Below, one piece after another: positions 15,005-24,447 of a stretch of DNA of 64,000 bases. Positions within the stretch are counted from its first letter, which is position 1. Every line of letters starts with the position of its first letter. Both the position numbers and the translations under genes were made by a program. Location: positions 27,285 through 91,284 of the forward strand of contig JAJFGK010000030.1 of assembly GCA_021776195.1 (NCBI GenBank), given 5' to 3'. The notes under the pieces were generated by a model, which was not told the DNA's origin, ran no database searches, and saw only the letters and a list, made by a program, of their open reading frames with translations. The stretch is from Kiloniellaceae bacterium (lineage in GTDB: Bacteria; Pseudomonadota; Alphaproteobacteria; Kiloniellales; Kiloniellaceae).

Positions 15005-15583
15005 ATGGATACCCGCACCCTTTGCCTCGGCGTGCTCTGTCGCGGTCCGGCGACCGGCTACGAGATCAAGAAAGCCTTCGAGGAGGGGCCGCTGGCCCAT
15101 ATTCACACGACCTCCTTCGGGTCGATCTACCCTGCCCTGGCCCAGCTTCTGGCCGACGGCCAGGTGGCGGTGGAGCCGCGCGCGCAGGGGTCCAAGCCCG
15201 ACAAGAAGATCTATTCGATGACCGAAAGCGGTCGCGCCGCGCTGCAGCGCGCCCTGTCACGCCCACCGATGCCGGACAACCTGCGTTCCGACTTTCTCTT
15301 CTCGCTCTTCTTTGCCGAAAACCTGCGACCGGCCCATGTCGCCCTGATGATCGACCAGCGCATCGCCTGGTACCGGGAGAGTCTGGAACGCATGGCCGAC
15401 TGCGAGGCGGATCCCGACCCACAATGCGCGGACGGCGAGACCGGGCAGAGCCGGATCGGCGCCGCCTTCGTGCGCGGCCTGGGTCAGGCGGTCTACGGCG
15501 CGGCGGCCGCGTACCTCGAGCAGAACCGCGACGCGCTGCTGGCGGATCTGCCAGCCGTCGCGGTCAAGGAGGCCGCGGAATGA
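15005..15583 (+). CDS. PadR-family transcriptional regulator
   Basis: This 192-residue protein has an N-terminal winged-helix PadR domain (DTRTLCLGVLCRGPATGYEIKK, then the wing and recognition part FGSIYPALAQLLADGQVAVEP and DKKIYSMTESGRAAL) and a C-terminal helical Vir-type dimerisation region. The start at 15005 matches the usual PadR beginning, and an earlier in-frame ATG at 14939 would swallow the palindrome at 14946. Members are ligand-responsive repressors, often of efflux genes. The RND adaptor and pump genes start 142 bases downstream on the same strand, so it probably controls them. Confidence 0.85.
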   Translation: MDTRTLCLGVLCRGPATGYEIKKAFEEGPLAHIHTTSFGSIYPALAQLLADGQVAVEPRAQGSKPDKKIYSMTESGRAALQRALSRPPMPDNLRSDFLFSLFFAENLRPAHVALMIDQRIAWYRESLERMADCEADPDPQCADGETGQSRIGAAFVRGLGQAVYGAAAAYLEQNRDALLADLPAVAVKEAAE

Positions 15584-15725
15584 CGGCCCTGTACCACCGA
15601 GCAGTGATGCTAGCCGGCGGGCAAAGCGAAACGGTCAAGGTTGATTTTCGTGACCTTGTGCACAAATGCGTCGATCCCCACGTAGTATGTCGTAGGGCTC
15701 GGACACGGCGAACCGGAGCAACCTC

Positions 15726-16850
15726 ATGAGGTCCTCGATCCTAATCGCCGCCCTACTCGTCGTGGCCGTCGGCCTGTGGGTCGGCTCTGGCCAGTTTGGG
15801 CAAGGCAACAATCTTCCGCCGGCCAAGAAGCCGCCGGCCGATCTTACGCGCGCGACCAGCAGTCCCGCCGTGCGGGTGCGCCTGCAGAGCGCCGAGGTCC
15901 GCAGGACCGAAGAGATTCTGCAGGGCCGCACCGAAGCCTACCGCACGGTCGAGGTCTCGGCCGAGACCGACGGCTTGATCAAGGACCTGGAAGTCGACCG
16001 CGGCAGCCTGGTCGAGGCCGGCCAGGTGGTCGCGCGTCTGGCCAAGGACGACCGCCCGGCCCGACTGACCGAGGCCAAGGCCCTGCTGGCGCAGCGCCAG
16101 ATCGAGCACAAGGCGGCGCAGAAGCTGGCCAAGAAGGGGTTTCGCGCGGAGACCCAGGTTGCCGCCGCCACGGCCGCGCTGGAGGCCGCCCAGGCGCGGG
16201 TCCAATTGGCCGAGATCGACCTTGGCGACACCAACCTGCGTGCGCCCTTCGACGGCATTGTCGAGGACCGCATGGCCGAGGTCGGCGACTACCTGCAAAA
16301 GGGCGATCCGGTCGCCCGTATCGTCGATCTGACCCCAATCCTGGTGATCGCCCAGGTCAGCGAACGCGCAATCCACGATATTTCTCTCGGCCAGAACGGC
16401 CGGGCGCGGCTCAGCTCCGGCCTGGAAGTTCAGGGACGGGTTCGCTTCGTCTCGCCCATGGCCGACCCGGCGACGCGAACCTTCCGCGTGGAAATGGAGG
16501 TCGCCAATGACGATCAGTCCATTGCCGACGGTCTGACCGCGCAGATCAGCCTGCCGCGTAGCGCCGTCGAGGCACACCGCATTTCACCGGCCGTCCTCAG
16601 CCTCGACGACCAGGGGGTCATCGGCGTCAAACTGGTGGACAGCGACAACCGGGTGGTCTTTCTGCCGGTGGCGGTGGTGGCCAACGATCCGAGCGGGCTT
16701 TGGGTTACCGGCCTGCCACACGACGCGGTGCTGATCACCGTGGGCCACGAGTTCGTCAAGGCGGGCCAGGAGGTACGGCCCATCGACGAGACAACGCTGG
16801 AGCCCTTCGACGCGGATGTCGCGGCGGCCCGCAACGCCGACGCCTCGTGA
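15726..16850 (+). CDS. RND efflux periplasmic adaptor (HlyD/MFP family)
   Basis: This 374-residue membrane fusion protein links an inner-membrane RND pump to an outer-membrane channel. An N-terminal hydrophobic anchor (SSILIAALLVVAVGLWVGSG) is followed by the beta-barrel/lipoyl part (VSAETDGLIKDLEVDRGSLVEAGQVVARL), a coiled-coil hairpin (about residues 115-160, AKALLAQRQIEHKAAQ) and the second lipoyl half (LGDTNLRAPFDGIVEDRMAEVGDYL). It is 25 bases before the pump gene and certainly co-transcribed. No TolC-like channel gene is nearby, so it must use one encoded elsewhere. Confidence 0.9.
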   Translation: MRSSILIAALLVVAVGLWVGSGQFGQGNNLPPAKKPPADLTRATSSPAVRVRLQSAEVRRTEEILQGRTEAYRTVEVSAETDGLIKDLEVDRGSLVEAGQVVARLAKDDRPARLTEAKALLAQRQIEHKAAQKLAKKGFRAETQVAAATAALEAAQARVQLAEIDLGDTNLRAPFDGIVEDRMAEVGDYLQKGDPVARIVDLTPILVIAQVSERAIHDISLGQNGRARLSSGLEVQGRVRFVSPMADPATRTFRVEMEVANDDQSIADGLTAQISLPRSAVEAHRISPAVLSLDDQGVIGVKLVDSDNRVVFLPVAVVANDPSGLWVTGLPHDAVLITVGHEFVKAGQEVRPIDETTLEPFDADVAAARNADAS

Positions 16851-16875
16851 TAGAGCTGACCAAGGCAATGGTTCC

Positions 16876-19800
16876 ATGAACGCGATTATCGAGGCCGCAC
16901 TCGGCCACGCCCGCACCGTTCTCTCGCTTCTGATCCTGCTCTTGATCGCCGGGTCCTTCGCCTATGTCACGGTGCCCAAGGAAGCCGATCCCGATATCAA
17001 CATCCCGATCCTCTACGTCAGCCTTTCCCATGAAGGGATCTCGCCGGAGGACGCCGAGCGCCTGCTGATCAAGCCGATGGAACAGCAGTTGCGCTCGATC
17101 GAGGGCGTCAAGGAGATGCGCTCCGTCGCCTTCGAGGGCGGCGGCAACGTCACCCTGGAGTTCGACGCCGGCTTCGATCCCGACATCGCCATTCAGGACG
17201 TTCGCGACAAGGTCGACCTGGCCAAGGCCGAACTCCCGGAGGATGCGGACGAACCGACGGTCAACGAAGTCAACATCTCGCTCTTTCCGGTCCTCGTGGT
17301 GACCCTTTCGGGCGACCTGCCGCAGCGCAGCCTGTTGGCCCTGGCGCGCGATCTGCAAGACAAGATCGAGAGCATTTCCGAGGTCTTGACCGCCGACATC
17401 TCCGGCGACCGCGAGGAGCTGTTGGAGCTTGTCATCGATCCCCTGGTTCTGGAAGGCTATGGTCTCGACGCCCGGGATATCATCGACGCGGTCGGCCGCT
17501 CCAACCGCGTGGTCGCCGCCGGCGCCCTGGATGTCGGCCAGGGTCGTTTTGCGATCAAGCTGCCCGGGCTCTTCGAGACCCCCCAGGATATTCTCGACAT
17601 GCCGGTCAAGGTCCGCGAGGACGCCGTGGTGCAGTTCCGCGACATCGGTTTCATCCGCAAGACCTTCAAGGACGCCCAATCGGTGGCGCGGATCAACGGT
17701 CAGCCCGCCGTCGCCCTGGAGATCTCCAAGCGGACCGGGCGCAACATCATCGAGACCATCGAGAAGGTCCACGCCCTGGTCGAGTCCGAACAGGCCTTCT
17801 GGCCGCCGGGCGTCGCAGTGGCTTTCAGCCAGGACAAGTCGACCAACATCCGCTCCATGCTGCGCGACCTGCAGAACAACGTCCTGAGTGCGGTTCTTCT
17901 GGTCATGGTGGTGGTGGTCGCGGCGCTGGGCCTGCGGTCGGCCGGCCTGGTCGGGGTCGCCATTCCGGGCTCCTTCCTGACCGGTATTTTGGTGCTGGCC
18001 AGTGCCGGATTGACGGTCAACATCGTCGTTCTCTTCAGCCTGATCCTGGCGGTCGGGATGCTGGTCGACGGCGCCATCGTGGTGACCGAGTACGCCGAGC
18101 GCAAACTGACCGAAGGCAACGACCCGCGCGCGGCCTATGGCCTGGCGGCCAAGCGCATGGCCTGGCCGATCATCGCCGCCACGGCCACGACCCTGGCTGC
18201 TTTCCTGCCACTGCTCTTCTGGCCCGGCGTGGTCGGCGAGTTCATGAAGTTCCTGCCCATCACGCTCCTGGCCACGCTCGCCGCGTCGCTCTTCATGGCG
18301 CTGATCTTCGTCCCGACCCTGGGCTCGGTGATCGGCCGAACCCGGCAGGCGGCGGGAGCGAGAGACAACCTCCAGGCAGCCCAGGCCCGCGCCCTGGCCC
18401 AGGGCGCCGAGGGCAGCCTCGAGACCCTGACCGGCCTGACCCGCGTCTATGTGACGGTCCTGCGCGGCGCGCTTCGCCATCCCCTACTGGTGGTGCTGGC
18501 GGCGGTCGGCCTGCTGATCGGCGCGCAGTACGCCTACGGCGCCTTCGGCAAGGGGGTCGAATTCTTTCCCGATGTCGAACCCGAAAATGTCGCCCTACAG
18601 GTCCACGGGCGCGGCAACCTCTCGATCGACGAACGCGATGCCCTGATGCGCCAGGTCGAGGACCGCATCCTCGACCTGCAGCGCGAAAAGGGCGAGTTTC
18701 ACACCATCTACAGCACCACGGTCGCCACGTCGGGCACGCGCAACGACGAAGAACCGGAAGACATGATCGGCGTGGTTCGGCTGGAGTTCACCGACTGGTT
18801 CACCCGGCGCAAGGCCGACGACATCATCGCCGAGCTGCGCGAGCGCATCGAGCCCCTGGCCGGCATCATCCTGGAGCCCCGCAAGGAGGAATCCGGCCCG
18901 CCGGTCGGCAAGCCGGTCCAGGTCGAGATCGCGTCGAACTATCCCGCCTTGATCGAGCCGGCGGCGCTGCTGATCGCCGAGGGCATGCGCGGGATCGGCG
19001 GCTTCATCGACCTGGAGGATGGCCGCCCGGTTCCCGGTATCGAATGGGAGATCCGCGTCGACCGTGCCCAGGCCGCCAAGTTCGATGCCGACGTCACGCT
19101 GATCGGCAGCTACGTGCGCATGATCACCAACGGCATGAAGCTGGGCGACTACCGCCCGGACGAGTCCGACGACGAGATCGACATCGTGGTGCGCCTGCCC
19201 AAGACCTACCGCTCGATCGACCAACTGGACCGTATCAGGGTTCAGACCCGCCTCGGCATGGTGCCGATTTCCAACTTCGTGACCCGGACTGCCCAGCAAA
19301 AGACCAGTCTGGTGCGCCGGATCGACGGCAAGCGGGTCATGACGGTGAGAGCCGATGTCGCCCAGGGCCTGCTGGTCGACACCAAGGTGCGCGAGCTGCA
19401 GCAGTGGATGAAAAGCCAGAGCTTCGATCCGCGTCTCGCGATCACCTACAAGGGAGAAGACGAGGAACAGCGCGCTGCCCAGGCTTTCCTGATGAAGGCC
19501 TTCGCCGTCGCCCTTTTCCTCATGGCGGTCATCCTGGTGACTCAGTTCAACTCCTTCTACAGCGCCTTTCTCATCCTGTCGGCGGTCATCATGTCGACCA
19601 CCGGGGTGATGATCGGCCTGATTGCCACCGGCCAGCCATTCGGCATCGTGATGTCGGGTATCGGCGTGATCGCGCTGGCCGGCATCGTGGTCAACAACAA
19701 CATCGTGCTGATCGACACCTATGACCGCCTGGCGAAAACCGCGCCCACGATCCGCGACGCGGTGCTTCAGACCGGAGCCCAGCGTCTCAGGCCGGTCCTG

Positions 19801-20076
19801 CTGACCAGCATCACCACGATCTTGGGATTGATGCCCATGGTGCTGGGGATAAACATCGACTTTGTCGACCGCACCGTACAGATCGGCGCGCCCTCGACCC
19901 AGTGGTGGCGCCAGCTCTCGATCGCCATCGCCTTCGGCTTGGCCTTTGCCACGCCGTTGACACTGCTGGTCACGCCGGCGGCCTTGATGCTGCGCGCCAA
20001 CCTCAAGGCCGCCGGCGAACGGCGGCGCGAGAAGCGGGCGGCGAGGAAGGGTCGAGGCCTGGCTCCAGCGACCTGA
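16876..20076 (+). CDS. RND-family efflux pump, inner-membrane transporter
   Basis: This 1066-residue protein is a full AcrB-type resistance-nodulation-division transporter of the proton-driven efflux class. It has the N-terminal membrane helix (TVLSLLILLLIAGSFAYVTVPKEADPD), two large periplasmic loops, and two membrane bundles (about residues 330-470 and 840-1020). The proton-relay Asp region is in LILAVGMLVDGAIVVTEYAE, and the second half repeats GVIALAGIVVNNNIVLIDTYD. The N-terminal part (KEADPDINIPILYVSLSHEGISPEDAERLLIKP) fits the subfamily of many marine alphaproteobacterial pumps with one adaptor. Start at 16876 follows an aaggc motif. Substrate unknown. Confidence 0.92.
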   Translation: MNAIIEAALGHARTVLSLLILLLIAGSFAYVTVPKEADPDINIPILYVSLSHEGISPEDAERLLIKPMEQQLRSIEGVKEMRSVAFEGGGNVTLEFDAGFDPDIAIQDVRDKVDLAKAELPEDADEPTVNEVNISLFPVLVVTLSGDLPQRSLLALARDLQDKIESISEVLTADISGDREELLELVIDPLVLEGYGLDARDIIDAVGRSNRVVAAGALDVGQGRFAIKLPGLFETPQDILDMPVKVREDAVVQFRDIGFIRKTFKDAQSVARINGQPAVALEISKRTGRNIIETIEKVHALVESEQAFWPPGVAVAFSQDKSTNIRSMLRDLQNNVLSAVLLVMVVVVAALGLRSAGLVGVAIPGSFLTGILVLASAGLTVNIVVLFSLILAVGMLVDGAIVVTEYAERKLTEGNDPRAAYGLAAKRMAWPIIAATATTLAAFLPLLFWPGVVGEFMKFLPITLLATLAASLFMALIFVPTLGSVIGRTRQAAGARDNLQAAQARALAQGAEGSLETLTGLTRVYVTVLRGALRHPLLVVLAAVGLLIGAQYAYGAFGKGVEFFPDVEPENVALQVHGRGNLSIDERDALMRQVEDRILDLQREKGEFHTIYSTTVATSGTRNDEEPEDMIGVVRLEFTDWFTRRKADDIIAELRERIEPLAGIILEPRKEESGPPVGKPVQVEIASNYPALIEPAALLIAEGMRGIGGFIDLEDGRPVPGIEWEIRVDRAQAAKFDADVTLIGSYVRMITNGMKLGDYRPDESDDEIDIVVRLPKTYRSIDQLDRIRVQTRLGMVPISNFVTRTAQQKTSLVRRIDGKRVMTVRADVAQGLLVDTKVRELQQWMKSQSFDPRLAITYKGEDEEQRAAQAFLMKAFAVALFLMAVILVTQFNSFYSAFLILSAVIMSTTGVMIGLIATGQPFGIVMSGIGVIALAGIVVNNNIVLIDTYDRLAKTAPTIRDAVLQTGAQRLRPVLLTSITTILGLMPMVLGINIDFVDRTVQIGAPSTQWWRQLSIAIAFGLAFATPLTLLVTPAALMLRANLKAAGERRREKRAARKGRGLAPAT

Positions 20077-20250
20077 CGAACCGGGACCCGCCAACAGAGG
20101 GCGAACCAAGCCCTGACCCGGCCCAGTTGGGACTTTGCTATGATTGCGCGGCGGGGTCCGCTGGAGCCAATTTGCGGACCCACCCCCATTGGCCTACTAA
20201 GAACGTAGGTTACTCAAGGAAAACCCGCGTGACACGATCGAGGTGAACCA

Positions 20251-21069
20251 ATGGGCAAGTCCTTCAAAGCGGTTTTCAATCCCGAACTGTTTCCACCCAT
20301 GCCCCAGGTCCGCGACCCGTCGGACTTCGAGCGGAAGTGGGCCGTCAACAGTCCGGCGGTGCTGGCAAACATGGCTCACGCGGCCTATCTGGACCCGGCC
20401 CCGCTCACCGAACTCATCGAGCGGTTGGGTGCGAGAAAGCCTTTCATTTACGACCGCAGGGGCGCCCAGGCTTTCCTCGCGGTGTGGCCCGACAAAGCCA
20501 TTCTGGGATTTCGCGGGTCGCAAGCCAGGGAACGCCGGGTCCGCGCGCCCAGCGGCATCAGGGCCAAGGCGGTCGCCAATTTGCTGCAATCCGGCTTCAA
20601 CAAGGAACTGGGTACATTTCTCGCCAACGACGTGCTGGCGGACTTGAACTTCAGGAAGACGCTGGTTGATCGCGGGCAGGGCGTGGCGGTCCACACCGGT
20701 TTTCTGGGCGAATTGAAGAAGCTCTGGGGCGCTATTTCGGACGATCTCAGAACGGAGACCGTCGGCGTGCCGGTTTGGGCGACCGGCCACAGCCTCGGCG
20801 CCGCCATGGCGACCATCGCGGGGATGCGTTACCCCTTCGAAGAAGTGGTGACCTTCGGCGAACCCAGGGTCGGCATCAGAATAGAACGGTCCTTTCGCGC
20901 CAAGAGACACGTCCGCTACGTCAATGGCGACGACCCGGTCACCCTGGTGCCGCCGGAAATCGGATTTGGCTACCAGCACCATGGCGAAGTTGTCCGCATC
21001 TGCGACCCCGATGGGCGGACCGATTACAAGTACGATCATTCGATCGTTTACTACGCACAGAACCTGTGA
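20251..21069 (+). CDS. Class 3 (alpha/beta-hydrolase) lipase-like protein
   Basis: This 272-residue protein is of the lipase class 3 family. The nucleophile elbow is ATGHSLGAAMA with Ser181; a likely acid is Asp227 or Asp228 (NGDDPVTLVPP), and His263 (YDHSIVYY) completes the triad. FRGSQA is the oxyanion region. There is no signal peptide, so it is probably cytoplasmic or secreted by another route. Such enzymes hydrolyse acylglycerols or phospholipids. It stands alone between the efflux pump and the convergent pssA. Confidence 0.8.
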   Translation: MGKSFKAVFNPELFPPMPQVRDPSDFERKWAVNSPAVLANMAHAAYLDPAPLTELIERLGARKPFIYDRRGAQAFLAVWPDKAILGFRGSQARERRVRAPSGIRAKAVANLLQSGFNKELGTFLANDVLADLNFRKTLVDRGQGVAVHTGFLGELKKLWGAISDDLRTETVGVPVWATGHSLGAAMATIAGMRYPFEEVVTFGEPRVGIRIERSFRAKRHVRYVNGDDPVTLVPPEIGFGYQHHGEVVRICDPDGRTDYKYDHSIVYYAQNL

Positions 21070-21127
21070 AGGCAGGGCCCTCTAGAGGGCGCGGGGAAGC
21101 TTCGGCACCCTTTGACCGTCGGGCTGT

Positions 21128-21997
21128 CTAACCGGGATTCTGGCCGTTTTTATCGCCTGAAGACGCGGCGCCCGAAGGCGCGTCGGCCGGAGGCGCGTCG
21201 GCCGACGATGTGTCGCCCGAGGTCGCGGCCGCTTTCGTTCTCGCCAGATGCCTGGTCTTCTCCCGACTCAGCGATTGGATCGCCATGGGAATGGTGCTGA
21301 GGTAGAGCAAGCCGGCCACGCTCAGGGTGATCCAGGGAACCGACACCAGAAATGCCAGGGTCGCGCCCACCCCAAGCAGCACGAAGCCGACCTGGCTGCG
21401 CTTGATGCGGATCTGCTTGGCGGAAAAGGTCGGCACGCGGCTCACCATCAAGGCCGCCACGGCAAAAAGCACCAGGCAGTTCAAGAAACCGGAGCGAAAG
21501 ACGGTATCGCCGAAGACGAAGGAAAGCGCCATCGGCAAGAGCGCCAGCCCGGCCGCGCCGGGTGCGGGTACACCGGTGAAGAACTTGGCCGCCCAGGGCG
21601 GCGGGTTCTCCTCGGTCAGGCCGGTGTTGAACCGGGCCAGACGCAGGGCGCAGCAGATCGCGTAGAGCAGCGCGACGGCCCAGCCCAGACCGCGAATGTC
21701 CTGCAGGGTCCAGAGGTAGACCACAAGACCCGGCGCCACGCCGAAACAGATCACGTCGGAAAGCGAATCGAGCTGGGCGCCGAACTCGCTGGTGGCGCTC
21801 ATGAGCCGGGCGATGCGGCCGTCCATGGCGTCCATCACCATCGCCACCACGATGGCCGCCACCGCCAGTTCCCAGCGTTCCTGGAGCGCCAGGCGCACGC
21901 CGGTCATGCCGGCACAGAGCGCAATCAGCGTGACGGCATTGGGGACCAGGCGATTCACCGTCAAGACGGCGCGGCGGCGGTGCGTCAGGTTCGACAT
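21128..21997 (-). CDS. pssA: CDP-diacylglycerol-serine O-phosphatidyltransferase
   Basis: PssA makes phosphatidylserine from CDP-diacylglycerol and serine in the inner membrane. The CDP-alcohol phosphotransferase motif DG-x2-AR-x8-G-x3-D-x3-D is complete in DGRIARLMSATSEF followed by GAQLDSLSD. There are about eight membrane helices. The 289-residue length includes an unusual low-complexity C-terminal tail rich in Ser, Ala, Asp and Pro (from about residue 250). It lies 27 bases after psd in the same operon, so both steps of phosphatidylethanolamine synthesis are coupled. Confidence 0.93.
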   Translation of the reverse strand: MSNLTHRRRAVLTVNRLVPNAVTLIALCAGMTGVRLALQERWELAVAAIVVAMVMDAMDGRIARLMSATSEFGAQLDSLSDVICFGVAPGLVVYLWTLQDIRGLGWAVALLYAICCALRLARFNTGLTEENPPPWAAKFFTGVPAPGAAGLALLPMALSFVFGDTVFRSGFLNCLVLFAVAALMVSRVPTFSAKQIRIKRSQVGFVLLGVGATLAFLVSVPWITLSVAGLLYLSTIPMAIQSLSREKTRHLARTKAAATSGDTSSADAPPADAPSGAASSGDKNGQNPG

Positions 21998-22024
21998 CGT
22001 GGTCTCTCCCTCCTGCCTACGACC

Positions 22025-22753
22025 TTAGGATCTTCTGCCGGAACGCGCCGGTTCATCGCTGGTCAGGTCGGCGATCACCGTCTCTCCAGCCACCATGCGC
22101 TGGCCGACCGCCACCAGCGGAAAAACCCCCGACGGCAGGTATACATCCATTCGGCTGCCGAAGCGAATCAGGCCGAAGATCTTGCCGGTGGCGACCTGGT
22201 CGCCAATCGACAGATGACAGACGATGCGGCGGGCGATCAGGCCCGCGATCTGGACGAAACCGACCGCGCGGCCGTCCTCGGTCGTGACGGTCAAGGAATT
22301 GCGCTCGTTCAGATCCGAGGCCTTGTCGTTGGCCGCGTTGAGGAACTGGCCCTTGTGGTAGGCCATCGCGGTGATCCGACCGCCCAGTGGCACCCGGTTG
22401 ATATGAACGTCGAAAACCGACAGGAACACCGAAACCCGGGTCAGCGGCGCCTCGCCGAGCTCGAGCTCGGGCGGCGGAACGGCCAGCTCGATGGCCGAGA
22501 GGCGGCCGTCCGCCGGGCTCACGACCAGGCCCGCGCGTTGCGGGGTGGTACGTGGCGGATTGCGGAAGAAGTAGGTGCAAAAGGCCGCCAGCAGCAGCCC
22601 GATCAGAACCAGGGGCGCCCACCAGAAAGCCAACAGCGCCGCCAATCCGAGGCTGAGCGCGATAAAGGGCCACCCGGCGCGGTGAATTGGCACGATGATG
22701 CCTTCGAACACGGTGGTTTCTTCTCCCGTCTCAGTGTCAAGCGCTGTCCTCAA
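22025..22753 (-). CDS. psd: Phosphatidylserine decarboxylase
   Basis: Psd decarboxylates phosphatidylserine to phosphatidylethanolamine at the inner membrane. This 242-residue form is of the short archaeal/alphaproteobacterial type. The self-cleaving Gly-Ser pair that creates the pyruvoyl group is Gly199-Ser200 (IRFGSRMDV), giving a small alpha chain of 43 residues. The N-terminal membrane segments are IHRAGWPFIALSLGLAALLA and the following hydrophobic stretch. VFLSVFDVHINRVP is the conserved substrate region. It sits between the LysM gene (17-base gap upstream) and pssA. Confidence 0.92.
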   Translation of the reverse strand: MRTALDTETGEETTVFEGIIVPIHRAGWPFIALSLGLAALLAFWWAPLVLIGLLLAAFCTYFFRNPPRTTPQRAGLVVSPADGRLSAIELAVPPPELELGEAPLTRVSVFLSVFDVHINRVPLGGRITAMAYHKGQFLNAANDKASDLNERNSLTVTTEDGRAVGFVQIAGLIARRIVCHLSIGDQVATGKIFGLIRFGSRMDVYLPSGVFPLVAVGQRMVAGETVIADLTSDEPARSGRRS

Positions 22754-22770
22754 CGGCCAGCATGACGCGG

Positions 22771-24288
22771 TTAGTTGCTGTCAGGAATAGTGAAAATCTG
22801 ACCTGGGAAGATCAGATCGGGGTCGGCGATTTCGCCGCTGTTGGCCTGATAGATCACGCTGTAGCGAAGCCCCTGGCCATAGACCCGGCGCGCGATGCGC
22901 CACAGCGAATTGCCCGGCTGGACGATAACCTGGCCGTCCTGCAAGACCAGGCCAGCCAAATTGGCTCTGGCAAAGGGCGTCTGCACGCGGGCGACCACCT
23001 GTCCCTCGGCGTCGAGCTGGTCGACCCGCAGATCGTGCACGCCGGGTTCGATGACGCCCTCCAACCGCGCCGGCCAGTCGCCCTTGGCATCGGCCTCGAC
23101 CTCGGCCACCTGCTTGTTGTCCAGATAGACCACCACCTTGGAGCCCGGCTCGGCGCTGCCTGAAACGATAGCGTTGCCCGCTTCGTCGTAGTCGACCGCC
23201 TTGAGGCTCAACTCATCCTGCTTGATTCCCTCGGCGTCGGGCACGCTCCGGGCGCCTTGCAGCACCTCGCTGGCGCCCTCGGCGTCGTTCGGCAGCAGCA
23301 CCACCAGCGGCTCGGCGGGCGCGCCCGGTTCAGCGGTTTCACCGCTCGTGGGTGTCGCCGCCGATGGGGCGGCGCCCGTCGCCGTGCTATCCGTGGCCTC
23401 GGCGATTTCGATGCTTCCCGCGTCCGGCTCGGCGGTCTCGCCGCTGGCTGACTGGGTGGCGTCAGACTGGGCGGTGTCTGATTGGGCGGCGTCGGCCTGG
23501 GCGGCGTCAGACTGGGCGATGTCTGACTGGGCGGCGTCTGACTGGGCGGCCGTGTCCGCGGCCTCGGCCACCTGGGTGGGGACGGGTGCGGGAATCGCCA
23601 CCAGCGCCACCTTGTCGGATCGGACTTCCCGACCGTCGGGCAGCACCGCCAGCAGGCTCAAGGGATGGCTTCCGGGCGCCAGGGGTGCCTCGCCAACGAA
23701 GACCCAGTTCCCGGTGGGTCCAGCGGTCACGGTACCGAGCAGCGTCCCGCCATCGAACAGACTGACCTTGCTGTTGGCCGGCGCGCGGCCGGCAATGACG
23801 GCATCGCCATTCGGCTCAACCCGCAGCACATCGAAGGAAGGTGGGACCAGCGGGCTCGCCGGCACGGCCTCGTCGCCGGTCTGCGACGATGGCGGCACCG
23901 CCGCCTGCTGGGCCGGCGTGGCCGATGGAGTCCCGGTGTCCTGGGCATCGCCCGTCGTCGAATCGTCTGCCGCCGAATCGTTTGCCGCGGTTTCAGACCC
24001 ACCCTGGTCGGCGCTATCCGGAACCGACGTCTCCGGGTTCGACGCGTCTGGGGTCGAACCGGCCGGGGCTGTGTCCGGCGCGATCGCCAGCGACTGTTCC
24101 GTTGTCGAGTCTTCGGCGGCGCCCGCCACCGCCGTGGTCGCGGTCTGGCCCGTGGATTGAGTTGTCGTTGGCGCCTCTGGCGCCGTATTCTCGACAGAGT
24201 CCGGGGCCAGCGGCCCGAACCAGAAGGACAGGCCCAGCGCGACGGCAAGAACAATGGTCACCACGATGATGACCCGGCCTTTGTTCAC
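22771..24288 (-). CDS. Membrane-anchored LysM protein with Ig-like repeats and low-complexity linker
   Basis: A GTG start at 24288 follows an aaagggga ribosome site and gives a 505-residue protein beginning with an anchor helix (VIIVVTIVLAVALGLSFWFG). The region to about residue 145 is disordered (Thr/Ala/Asp/Ser). Two Ig-like repeats follow (GDAVIAGRAPANSKVSLFDG and GNAIVSGSAEPGSKVVVYLD), separated by a second disordered linker containing a 5-residue tandem repeat (AQSDA type). The C-terminus is a LysM domain (PGNSLWRIARRVYGQG to FPGQIFTIP). It is probably a peptidoglycan-binding envelope protein, upstream of psd-pssA in one operon. Such proteins are common in Rhodospirillales, function unknown. 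Confidence 0.82.
   Translation of the reverse strand: MNKGRVIIVVTIVLAVALGLSFWFGPLAPDSVENTAPEAPTTTQSTGQTATTAVAGAAEDSTTEQSLAIAPDTAPAGSTPDASNPETSVPDSADQGGSETAANDSAADDSTTGDAQDTGTPSATPAQQAAVPPSSQTGDEAVPASPLVPPSFDVLRVEPNGDAVIAGRAPANSKVSLFDGGTLLGTVTAGPTGNWVFVGEAPLAPGSHPLSLLAVLPDGREVRSDKVALVAIPAPVPTQVAEAADTAAQSDAAQSDIAQSDAAQADAAQSDTAQSDATQSASGETAEPDAGSIEIAEATDSTATGAAPSAATPTSGETAEPGAPAEPLVVLLPNDAEGASEVLQGARSVPDAEGIKQDELSLKAVDYDEAGNAIVSGSAEPGSKVVVYLDNKQVAEVEADAKGDWPARLEGVIEPGVHDLRVDQLDAEGQVVARVQTPFARANLAGLVLQDGQVIVQPGNSLWRIARRVYGQGLRYSVIYQANSGEIADPDLIFPGQIFTIPDSN
23448..23552. repeat. 15-bp tandem repeat inside the LysM gene
   Basis: About seven imperfect copies of a 15-base unit (gactgggcggcgtct) run through this stretch and encode the alternating AQSDA/AQSDI/AQSDT segments. 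The unit is a multiple of three, so copy-number change would preserve the frame. Confidence 0.8.
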
Positions 24289-24447
24289 TACTCGATCCCC
24301 TTTCCGGCTCGAACCGCCCGCCACGGGCTGGCTGGACCGGATTTTCGTTACTTGCCCGGTTCTCTTGCCAAGCCGACGCCGGTGATGCAAGGACTTCTCG
24401 CGCCGCCGCCAACAAATGCACGGTTGTAGTTTTACCGAGCTTCGCTT

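Noticed and set aside
15580..15729. A 49-codon open frame that overlaps the PadR stop (ATGA) and reaches the adaptor start
   Set aside because: Its composition is Arg-rich and unlike neighbouring genes, and the only support is the overlapping ATGA. It looks like an open frame over the leader of the adaptor gene.
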